Assembly: GCF_023243045.1 (NCBI RefSeq)
Contig: NZ_JALKFX010000035.1
Location: 1-57,494, forward strand
Origin: Frankia sp. AgB32
Lineage (GTDB): Bacteria; Actinomycetota; Actinomycetes; Frankiales; Frankiaceae
DNA length: 57,494 bases
Direction of reading: 5' to 3'
The translations under genes and the position numbers were made by a program. This document shows positions 1 to 7,332 of this stretch, piece by piece. The notes under the pieces were generated by a model. The model ran no database searches, was not told where the DNA came from, and saw nothing but the letters and a program-made list of their open reading frames with translations. Every line of letters begins with the position of its first letter. Position 1 is the first letter of the stretch.

Positions 1-39
1 ATCGCCTTCGACGGCCGGCTCACCACCGGCCGCAAGTAG
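1..39 (+). CDS. C-terminal end of an upstream gene (partial)
   Basis: Reading from base 1, one frame gives IAFDGRLTTGRK followed by TAG at 37-39. The codon use is GC-rich at third positions, as in real genes here. Only twelve residues are visible, so no function can be given. The gene would converge with the LysR gene whose stop lies at 54. It could also be a chance open end. Confidence 0.35.
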   Translation: MAFDGRLTTGRK

Positions 40-53
40 ATCCACTAACCCAG

Positions 54-1040
54 TTACACCGTTATCTTGACAGTCCCGGAGGTAGTGGAGGCAAGGGCTG
101 CGGTAATGGCAGTGCGGAGTTGGGTGCGGAGCCAGCGGTGGGGGGCGTCGGCATCGTTGCGGGGGTGCCAGGCGACCGAGATGGGCAGGGTCGGCAGGTT
201 CAGCGGGTAGTCGAGGACGACCAGGCCGGCGGCGGTGAGGTCGGCGCGGCCGAGGCGGCGCGGGGCGATGCCGACGAGGTCGCTGCGGGCCACCAGGGAC
301 AGGGCGACAGTGTGGGAGGGGACGGCGGCGGCGACCGTGCGACGCAGGCCGTGGGACTCCAGCGCTTGGTCCAAAGGCCCGCGGAACAGGCCGCGGCGGG
401 AGGCGGTGACGTGACGGGCTGCGGCGAGACGGTCCGGTGTCACGGGACCCTCCGTGAGGGGGTGGCCGGCGCGGACGACGAGGACGGCGTCGTCCTCGCC
501 GAGGTGCTCGGCGCGGATCTCCGGAGCGGTGGAGTCGATCTGGCCGATCTCCACGTCGGCTGTGCCGTCGCGTAGGGGGTCGGCGGACGGGGTCGGCTCG
601 GGCAGGAACCGGATTCGGACCGCGGGGGCTTCGATGGCGAGGCGGCCGAGGAGGTCACCGCCGATGGAGGCGATGAGCATGTCGCTGCTGAGGATCGTGA
701 ACGTCCGGTCGAGGCTGGCGGGGTCGGGCATCCCCACGGGGGCGAACACGCCGTGGGCGCGGCGGACCAGGTCGTAGACCTCCGCCTGGATCGCCAGGGC
801 TCGCGGGGTCGGGACCATCTTGTGGCCGCTGCGGACGAGGATCTGGTCGCCGGTGGCGCGGCGGATGCGGCCCAGGGCGCGGCTCATCGCCGGTTCGGTG
901 AGGTGCAGGCGACGGGCGGCGGCACTCACGCTGCGTTCGGTGAGCAGCGCATCGAGGGCGACGAGCAGGTTCAGGTCGATGCCCGACACTGGCCTCGAGT
1001 CCTTGCCGGCATCGGCTTCCACAACATGCATGGCGCTCAT
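54..1040 (-). CDS. LysR-family transcriptional regulator
   Basis: A 328-residue DNA-binding regulator. Residues about 21-85 form the LysR winged helix-turn-helix (NLLVALDALLTERSVSAAARR, then the AMSRALGRIR recognition helix). The rest is a periplasmic-binding-like effector domain of usual length. The form LNLLVALDALL with a short ADVEIGQ segment in the effector domain resembles the NodD/NahR/LinR branch, whose members sense aromatic ligands; that placement is inference. The ATG at 1040 has only a weak AGCGAGA site, so the ATG at 1031 is also possible. The gene is divergent from the siderophore-interacting fragment at 1172, and the 131-base space between them may hold its operator. Its target genes cannot be told from sequence. 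Confidence 0.9.
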   Translation of the reverse strand: MSAMHVVEADAGKDSRPVSGIDLNLLVALDALLTERSVSAAARRLHLTEPAMSRALGRIRRATGDQILVRSGHKMVPTPRALAIQAEVYDLVRRAHGVFAPVGMPDPASLDRTFTILSSDMLIASIGGDLLGRLAIEAPAVRIRFLPEPTPSADPLRDGTADVEIGQIDSTAPEIRAEHLGEDDAVLVVRAGHPLTEGPVTPDRLAAARHVTASRRGLFRGPLDQALESHGLRRTVAAAVPSHTVALSLVARSDLVGIAPRRLGRADLTAAGLVVLDYPLNLPTLPISVAWHPRNDADAPHRWLRTQLRTAITAALASTTSGTVKITV

Positions 1041-1171
1041 TCTCGCTGTGCATGACTTTCATTTGAAGACAGATCGCAGGCTTCCTAGGCTTCCATCAGC
1101 GACCTGAGGCGAAAGCACCGCGCGCGGGCCGCTCGCCCGACGATCACCGATGCCTAGCCCAGGTGGACCCC

Positions 1172-1543
1172 ATGACTCCCGACCCCGCCGCTGTACCTGC
1201 CGAACGTCTCAGGCCGACCCGGCGCAGGCTGCGCGCCCTGCCGAACGGCGCCGAGGCCCGCGCCGTGTTCGAGTGCGACGCGCCCGAGGACGAGCTGCCG
1301 ACCCCCGCTGGCCATGCCATGACCTGGACGCATCGCCGCGGCGCGTCGGCCGCTTCGTCACCGTTGCTACCGAAAACGGTCGCGGCGCTCGACCTGCCCG
1401 CCGGGCCGGGCATCGCCTATGTCGCCGGCGAGGCCCGGACCGTCCAGGCCGTCCGCGACCACCTGGTGCGGGACCGCGGCTGGCCCCGACGCCAGGTCAT
1501 CACCCAGCCGTTCTGGACGCCTGGCCGCCGCGGCATGGACTGA
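1172..1543 (+). CDS. Truncated siderophore-interacting protein (C-terminal domain only)
   Basis: A 123-residue product matching only the C-terminal NAD(P)H-binding half of siderophore-interacting proteins, the FAD-dependent ferric-siderophore reductases. The family marks are LPNGAEARAVFE near the start, then AYVAGEART, VRDHLVRDRGW and FWTPGRRG at the end. The usual protein has roughly 250-300 residues, with an N-terminal FAD-binding domain that is absent here. The 130 bases upstream do not encode it in any frame I can follow. The ATG at 1172 has AGGTGG at 1161-1166; a GTG at 1163 is also open. It is probably a decayed remnant, although the reading frame and ribosome site are intact. Alternatively it may be a stand-alone domain. 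Confidence 0.7.
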   Translation: MTPDPAAVPAERLRPTRRRLRALPNGAEARAVFECDAPEDELPTPAGHAMTWTHRRGASAASSPLLPKTVAALDLPAGPGIAYVAGEARTVQAVRDHLVRDRGWPRRQVITQPFWTPGRRGMD

Positions 1544-1678
1544 ACGCCGAGCGTCCGGCGTCCACCGCCCCCTTCACCGCACATCCCGCGGCCGCTTTTC
1601 CCTCGGCCGTGCTACCTCCGACCGCCCGACCGCCCACCGGGCGTCCTCGGGCATGCCACGAAAGGTGATTTATACCTT

Positions 1679-2344
1679 ATGTCTACTACGCTGCGCGACG
1701 ATGCCACCCGCGCCGTCCTCGACCGCCTGTTCTCCGCCGCCGAGCGGGACAACGGTGCCTTCACCGAACTGGGGTCCCAGCTCGGCTCCCGGGACGTCAG
1801 CACGATCCCCACCAAGGAGCTCGTCGACCTCACCACCGAGATCTACATGCCCGTCGCCCGGGAGGTCGGCGACCTTCTCTACCTGCTCACACGGGCCCGC
1901 CGGCCCTCGTTGGTGGTCGAGTTCGGCACGTCGTTCGGGATCTCCGCCATCCATCTCGCTGCCGCGGTCCGCGACAACGGCGGTGGGCAGGTCATCACCA
2001 CCGAACTCGCCGCGAACAAGGCGAAGGCCGCCGCGGAGAACCTGACCGAGGCCGGTCTCGCCGACCTCGTCGACGTCCGCCTCGGCGATGCCTTCGAGAC
2101 GCTGCAGGACCTGCCCGGACCGATCGACCTGCTGCTCCTGGACGGCTGGAACCAGCTCTACCTGCCGCTCCTGCGCGCCCTCGAACCGCGGCTGCGGCCG
2201 GGTGCGCTGGTCGTGGCTGACGACGTCATCACCTTCGCCGACCAGACCCGCGACTACCTCGACCATGTCCACGACCCGGCGAACGGCTACGTCAGCGTCC
2301 ACGTCCCGCTCGACGACGGCCTGGACGTCGCCGTGCGGGCGTGA
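1679..2344 (+). CDS. Class I SAM-dependent O-methyltransferase
   Basis: A 221-residue soluble methyltransferase of the O-methyltransferase/catechol-type Rossmann family. The SAM-binding motif I is VVEFGTSFGIS at about residues 80-90. An acidic motif II follows around VITTELAANK, and DLLLLDGW near residue 155 is the metal and substrate region. The length is normal for the family. AAAGGTGA lies 10-11 bases before the ATG, and the AT-rich TTTATACCTTATG just before the start could also be a promoter element. The acceptor substrate cannot be predicted. It is followed after 69 bases by the peptidase gene on the same strand. Confidence 0.9.
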   Translation: MSTTLRDDATRAVLDRLFSAAERDNGAFTELGSQLGSRDVSTIPTKELVDLTTEIYMPVAREVGDLLYLLTRARRPSLVVEFGTSFGISAIHLAAAVRDNGGGQVITTELAANKAKAAAENLTEAGLADLVDVRLGDAFETLQDLPGPIDLLLLDGWNQLYLPLLRALEPRLRPGALVVADDVITFADQTRDYLDHVHDPANGYVSVHVPLDDGLDVAVRA

Positions 2345-2413
2345 GGGAAGATCGCCCGGCCGAGTGGTCGGGTGCGGACTGGCAGGTGGGCTGGCCGTCG
2401 GTAGCCTGCGGGC

Positions 2414-4210
2414 ATGGCTACCGAGACCGCGACGTCCGATCCCGTGCTGGACCTCGCCGAATGGGATCTTGACCAGCTCCTCGACGGCGAGGGCGAGTCG
2501 CACATCGACGCGCAGCTCGCGGAAGCCGGGACGCAGGCCGCGGCTTTCGCCGAGCAGTACGCCGGGAAGGTCGTCGATCTCGACGGTCCCGGGCTGGTCG
2601 CGGCGGTGGCGGAGCTGGCGGCGATCTACGAGCTGGTCGGGAAGGTCGGCGGCTACGCGTCGCTGCGGTTCTCCACCGACACCGCGGACCCGGCGCGAGG
2701 TGCGCTGCTACAGAGGGTGCGGGAACACAGCACCGCGATCCAGACAAAGCTGTTGTTCTTCGGCCTGGAATGGGCGGCGCTCGACGACGACACCGCAGAA
2801 CGCCTGCTCGCCGCCGACGGTCTGGACCAGGCGCGTCATTACCTGCGGATGGAACGCCGCTATCGGTCGCATCTTCTCAGCGAGCCCGAGGAGAAACTGC
2901 TGACCGAGAAGTCCGTGACCGGACGGTCGGCGTGGAGCCGGTTGTTCTCCGAGCAGGTCTCGGCGATCCAGGTCGACGGCCAGGCGCTCGACGTCGCGCT
3001 GAGCCGCCTCGCCGCCAGCGACCGGAACGTGCGCCAGCGCACCGCCGAGGCGGTCACCGAGGCGCTCGCGCCGGGCCTGCGCACCCGGGCGTACATCTTC
3101 AACACGCTGATCCACGACAAGGCCGTGAACGACCGGCTCCGTGGCTATCCGACCTGGCTGTCCAGCCGTAATCTGGCCAACGAGGTCTCCGACGAGTCGG
3201 TGCAGGCGCTCATCGCCGCGGTGCGCGGCCGGTACGACATCCCACAGCGCTGGTACCGGCTGAAGGCGCAGATCCTCGGCCTGCCGAAGCTTGCCGACCA
3301 CGATCGGATGGCGGCCGTCACGACCGCCGACGAGCACTACGGCTGGGAGCAGTCCCGGGATCTCGTGCTGAGCTCCTTCGGCGCCTTCTCACCCGAGATG
3401 GAACAGGCCGCCCGCCGCTTCTTCGACGACCAGCGGATCGACGCTCCGGTGCGGCCCGGAAAGCGCGGCGGGGCGTTCGCGAGTTCGGTCGTGCCGTCGG
3501 TGCATCCGTACGTGATGCTGAACTTCACGTCCCGACGCCGCGATGTGCTGACGCTCGCGCACGAGCTGGGCCATGGCATTCACTTCGTTCTCGCCGCGAA
3601 ACAGGGAATCCTCCAGCAGAACACGCCGCTTACCGTCGCCGAGACGGCGTCCGTGTTCGGCGAGACGATTGTCTTCAACCGGCTGCTGGCCGAGACGACC
3701 GACCCCGAGTCACGGCTCGCGCTGCTGGCGGAGTCGATCGAGGGCGCGATCGCGACCGTGTTCCGTCAGACCGCGATGAACCAGTTCGAGGAGACGGTGC
3801 ACGTTGCCCGCCGCACCGAAGGCGAGCTGTCGGTCGAGCACTTCAACGAGGCGTGGGCGGCCAGCCAGCGGGAACTGCTCGGTGACTCCGTCGAGCTGAC
3901 CGACGGCTACCGCACCTGGTGGAGCTACGTCCCCCACTTCATCGGCACCCCCGGCTACGTCTACGCCTACGCCTACGGCCAGCTCCTGGCGCTGTCGGTG
4001 TACCAGCGCTACCTCGACGAGGGTCCGTCGTTCGTGCCGTCCTACCTGGAGATGCTCGGCGCCGGCGGCTCCCGTCTCCCCGAGGACCTTGGCAGGATCG
4101 TGGGCATCGACCTCACCGACCCCGGTTTCTGGGCTGCCGGCCTCGACCTCGTCGAGAACCAACTCCGCGCGGCCGAGGCGGCCGCGCGCGAGGCCGGGCG
4201 GATCGACTAG
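2414..4210 (+). CDS. pepF: M3-family oligoendopeptidase F
   Basis: A 598-residue cytoplasmic zinc metallopeptidase that cuts short peptides. The N-terminal two thirds are helical. The catalytic motif HELGHGIHF lies near residue 383, with the third zinc ligand expected in ETASVFGET about 27 residues later. The late motifs YAYAYGQLLALS and FVPSYLEMLGAGGS are typical of the PepF branch of peptidase family M3. The length matches the family (about 590-610). The ATG at 2414 begins MATETATSD; the upstream ribosome site is weak. The gene ends 70 bases before a strong hairpin at 4281-4323. Confidence 0.95.
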   Translation: MATETATSDPVLDLAEWDLDQLLDGEGESHIDAQLAEAGTQAAAFAEQYAGKVVDLDGPGLVAAVAELAAIYELVGKVGGYASLRFSTDTADPARGALLQRVREHSTAIQTKLLFFGLEWAALDDDTAERLLAADGLDQARHYLRMERRYRSHLLSEPEEKLLTEKSVTGRSAWSRLFSEQVSAIQVDGQALDVALSRLAASDRNVRQRTAEAVTEALAPGLRTRAYIFNTLIHDKAVNDRLRGYPTWLSSRNLANEVSDESVQALIAAVRGRYDIPQRWYRLKAQILGLPKLADHDRMAAVTTADEHYGWEQSRDLVLSSFGAFSPEMEQAARRFFDDQRIDAPVRPGKRGGAFASSVVPSVHPYVMLNFTSRRRDVLTLAHELGHGIHFVLAAKQGILQQNTPLTVAETASVFGETIVFNRLLAETTDPESRLALLAESIEGAIATVFRQTAMNQFEETVHVARRTEGELSVEHFNEAWAASQRELLGDSVELTDGYRTWWSYVPHFIGTPGYVYAYAYGQLLALSVYQRYLDEGPSFVPSYLEMLGAGGSRLPEDLGRIVGIDLTDPGFWAAGLDLVENQLRAAEAAAREAGRID

Positions 4211-4280
4211 CCAGGGCGCGATCGCCGCCCGGCGCCTGGTCCGGTCGATCGACGGCCGGTCGGCGGATCAGGACACGGCG

Positions 4281-4323
4281 ACGCCCCGTTTCTCCCGCCT
4301 CGAGGGGCGGAGAAACGGGGCGT
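4281..4323. terminator. Hairpin terminator between convergent genes
   Basis: ACGCCCCGTTTCTCC pairs perfectly with GGAGAAACGGGGCGT. The stem continues through GCC/GGC past one bulged C, giving about 18 pairs and a six-base loop. It lies between pepF (+) and the secreted protein gene (-), so it probably ends transcripts from both sides. No long U run follows, as is usual in this kind of genome. Confidence 0.85.
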
Positions 4324-4361
4324 ACGTGCCTCGGCCGCGGTGTGCGGCCGACGTCGGAAGA

Positions 4362-5351
4362 TCAGAAGTCGGACGATCCGTCTCCCTCGCCGCCCGTCAC
4401 TCCCACGGTTTCCGCGGGAAGCCCATCCGGGAATCCGGCATCGCCCGAGGCGACAGCCTCGCCGTCTCGCTGGCCGCGAGCCAGCCAGCCGTCCCGCCAG
4501 CCGCGTTCGTAGCCCGGCTGTTCCGGAGCGAAGGAGGACGGGGTGGACTTCGAATACGCGCTCGTCGCGGCCTCTACGTCCGATCCGGTCGCCGTCGCAG
4601 CCGTTTCGTCGGGCACCTCGGATCCCGTGGCGAGTCCCGTGGCGGCTGGGAAATCCGTGGCGGCACAGGCTGGCAGGAGCGTTGCGGTAGACGTCGTCGG
4701 GGCGAGAGTGCCGCCGGCGCCGTTGATGGTGGTACCGCTGTTGTTGACGGTGTTACCGGTTCCGCCGACCGTGGTACCGCCGGCAGTATTTCCACCAAAT
4801 CCGGCTGTGGTGCCGCCGGCGGTGTTTGCGGTGCCGCCGACGATCCCGGTACCGCCGATGGTCGGACCGCCAATGCCGATCGTGACACTACCGATGATCA
4901 CGTCGTCGAAACGGCGGTCCTTGTCGCCGAACCAGTTGTCGTCCTTGTCGTCGTTTTGGAACCACTCGTCCAGGCTGTCGGACTCATCAGTCCGCGACGC
5001 GAGCGGCCGACCGGGGCTCTGCAGGGTGCACGGCGAGACGAACGACGGCCGCCAGGTCGTGGCCGCAGGATCGTACCGGTAACTCAGCTCATAACAGGTC
5101 GTCGGGCCACTGGGGGCCGCCGCGACTGGATCCTCTGGGTACTGAATTCCAAGATTTACCGGAACAGTTCCACCGGGCCGGTAGCAGACCGGCACGGTGG
5201 CGGAAACAAGGCTCTTCTGACCAGCATTCTGCGTCACGGCACCCGTGTCCGTACCAGGTGTCGCAGCCGACGCCGGCGACGACAGAAGGACCGCTGCGAC
5301 GGAAAGTCCACCCGTGAGCAAAAGTCCGGTCGAACATCTCCTGATATCCAT
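4362..5351 (-). CDS. Secreted hypothetical protein with NTAGGTT-type repeats
   Basis: The start is placed at ATG 5351, because AAGGAG lies just upstream and the protein then opens with a clean signal peptide (MDIRRCSTGLLLTGGL...SSPASA). An upstream extension to 5612 exists but has no such features. The mature part is about 300 residues. Its N-terminal half carries several cysteines (VPVCYR, TTCYEL, VSPCTL) and an acidic patch near WFQNDDKDDNWFGDKD. The middle is Gly/Thr-rich with GGNTAGGTTVGG units and NNSGTTING. The C-terminal part is Thr/Ala/Ser-rich and ends in GEGDGSSDF. The repeat is the same as in the next gene upstream on this strand, so the two probably form a pair of surface or matrix proteins. 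I recognise no enzymatic domain. Confidence 0.75.
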   Translation of the reverse strand: MDIRRCSTGLLLTGGLSVAAVLLSSPASAATPGTDTGAVTQNAGQKSLVSATVPVCYRPGGTVPVNLGIQYPEDPVAAAPSGPTTCYELSYRYDPAATTWRPSFVSPCTLQSPGRPLASRTDESDSLDEWFQNDDKDDNWFGDKDRRFDDVIIGSVTIGIGGPTIGGTGIVGGTANTAGGTTAGFGGNTAGGTTVGGTGNTVNNSGTTINGAGGTLAPTTSTATLLPACAATDFPAATGLATGSEVPDETAATATGSDVEAATSAYSKSTPSSFAPEQPGYERGWRDGWLARGQRDGEAVASGDAGFPDGLPAETVGVTGGEGDGSSDF

Positions 5352-5672
5352 ATGACTCCTTGTGCGCGGAAGCTCGTCAGACCAACTCCGCGGAATCGTA
5401 GCCAGCGGCGACGCCCACAAGGCCGTTCCGCCGCGCCGCGTGTCCATCTCCGGCGACGGATGACAGAGTTCCGGAAAAACGGATAGGAAATTCCATGGCC
5501 AACCACAGCCGAACGACAAAGGAGTCAGATTTGTGCGGTAACACCAAGCCGGAGATGGCCGACGCTGCGCACGACGACGGCCCTCGTCCCGGTATGGCAC
5601 ATGACGTTCCATGTGGCCACGCCCGGGCAGAGGGCCGTCTCTTTCGAACTTGCTGGATACTACCTCGCTGGA
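5352..5672. other. Spacer between the two repeat-protein genes
   Basis: 321 bases with no convincing gene. It holds the ribosome site of the downstream gene (AAGGAG near 5356-5361) and presumably its promoter. Open frames running through it lack ribosome sites and merely extend the flanking genes. Confidence 0.6.
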
Positions 5673-6861
5673 TTAACCGACAGACGTGCCACCGGCAGAG
5701 TTCCCGCCGCCACCGCCTCCGACCGTCGTACCACCGGCAGTGTTCCCGCCACCACCACCGACCGTCGTACCACCAGCAGTGTTCCCACCACCAGGCCCAC
5801 CACCAACAGTCGTACCACCAGCGGTATTACCGCCACCAGGCCCACCACCAACAGTCGTACCACCGGCAGTGTTACCGCCACCACCACCGACCGTCGTACC
5901 ACCAGCAGTGTTCCCACCACCAGGCCCACCACCAACAGTCGTACCACCGGCAGTGTTACCGCCACCAGGCCCACCACCAACAGTCGTACCACCAGCGGTA
6001 TTACCACCACCAGGCCCACCACCAACAGTCGTACCACCAGCAGTGTTACCGCCACCACCACCGACCGTCGTACCACCAGCAGTGTTACCCCGACCACCAC
6101 CGACCGTCGTACCACCAGCAGTGTTACCCCGACCACCGCCGACCGTCGTACCACCAGCAGTGTTACCTATGAAGAAGGGAGTGCCAATTCGGCGGATGGT
6201 GGTCCGTCGAGTAGTGGAACGACTGATCGCGGTACCGCCAGCGGTGTTTGTACGAAATCCACCGACCGTCGTACCGCCGGCAGTATTACCACGCCCACCG
6301 CCAACAGTCGTTCCTCCAGCAGTATTCCCACGGCCACCACCGACCGTCGTACCACCGGCAGTATTACCACCGCCACCGCCGACCGTGGTTCCTCCAGCGG
6401 TGTTCCCGCCACCGCCACCGCCGCCGACCGTCGTACCACCGGCAGTATTACCACCGCCACCGCCGACCGTGGTTCCTCCAGCGGTGTTCCCGCCACCGCC
6501 ACCGCCGCCGACCGTCGTACCACCAGCGGTATTACCACCGCCACCGCCGACCGTGGTTCCTCCAGCGGTGTTCCCGCCACCGCCACCGCCACCCCCCGAC
6601 CGTCGTACCACCAGCGGTATTACCACCACCAGGACCACCGCCACCACCGACCGTCGTACCACCAGCGGTATTACCACCACCAGGACCACCGCCGCCGCCG
6701 ACCGTCGTACCACCTGCGGTGTTTCCACCAAAGGGGCTGCCGCCGACCGTGGTGCCGCCGGCGCTGTTGCCGTCCGCGGCTAGTGCCGGCGGCGCGACAG
6801 CGATGGCAATACTTGCCGGGATAGCAGCCAGCGCTACACAGGCCCGCTTGTTCAGAGTCAT
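5673..6861 (-). CDS. Secreted glycine-rich repeat protein, frameshifted in a G6 tract
   Basis: The ATG at 6861 (AGAGG upstream) begins a signal peptide, MTLNKRACVALAAIPAS...APPALA, cut near residue 29. Then come tandem units of the form GGNTAGGTTVGG separated by variable Gly, Gly-Pro or Gly-Arg spacers. The first four units are in the starting frame. At 6592-6597 a run of six C (G on the coding strand) shifts the frame, and about 21 more units follow in the next frame down to TAA at 5673. Removing one G restores a single frame of about 395 residues. One irregular unit near the middle carries an Arg/Thr-rich insert (SRSTTRRTTIRRIGTPFF). The composition suggests an extracellular fibre or matrix protein; that is inference. 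The shift may be a sequencing error, a pseudogene mutation or a slippage switch. Confidence 0.7.
5676..6768 (-). repeat. About 25 tandem units coding GGNTAGGTTVGG
   Basis: Read on the minus strand, each unit encodes N[TS]AGGT[TS]VGG plus a Gly-rich spacer. Units are 39, 45 or 51 bases long, depending on the spacer. The spacer types cluster: GGGPGG in the 5676-6050 part, GGGRG around 6085-6150 and 6290-6340, long poly-Gly at 6380-6590, and GGGGPGG near 6600-6710. Near-identical neighbours suggest expansion by unequal crossing-over or slippage. It is protein-coding, with no CRISPR-type spacers. Confidence 0.9.
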
Positions 6862-7332
6862 GACGCGCCTCTTCTCGCTATCGCGTTGCTGCGGACTTCT
6901 CCATACGCACTCCGCAAGGCAACACATGGCAGAGGGCCGGACGGCCCTCGGCTTGTCATCCCCGGACCGATGAGGAGATGCGAGGGATACAGGAGTCGAT
7001 CCACCAGGAATAGCCGGCCGCGCATCCCCGGGTTCCCCTGGGGTCGGATCTAACCCCCCAGAATCCCCAGGTATTGAGCGCTTTTTCGCCAGCTATGTCC
7101 GCGGAATGACCCCTAGGTCGCCCGGGGATTGCCGCGAAAGGTCGTCCGGTTTCCTGATAAATCGGTCACGGGGAGGCCGACGCTGATCGTGGAAAACAGG
7201 GATCACGCCGACGATGGCAGGCCGTTGCGCGCGCCATTCCGTGGGCGCGTGGTCAGGCGTCATCACGGGACCTGCCCGATCAGACGGCTCAGACCTGCTG
7301 GCAGCGCACGCGCGCTGCCGGTGGGCGGCCAG
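6862..7332. other. Upstream region of the repeat-protein gene
   Basis: 471 bases without a convincing gene. It should hold the promoter of the repeat protein, since the neighbouring LuxR gene ends here. CCCCTGGGG at 7035-7043 is self-complementary, and CCTGGGG at 7037-7043 can also pair with CCCCAGG at 7065-7071. These may be regulatory or chance GC palindromes. Confidence 0.5.

Noticed and set aside
4089-5486. 465-codon plus-strand frame
   Set aside because: Overlaps the pepF end and runs antisense to the secreted protein with a clear signal peptide, passing through the terminator hairpin.
5676-6768. Possible CRISPR array
   Set aside because: The periodic units are translated repeats with short Gly-coding spacers. 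There are no unique spacers of constant length and no cas genes.
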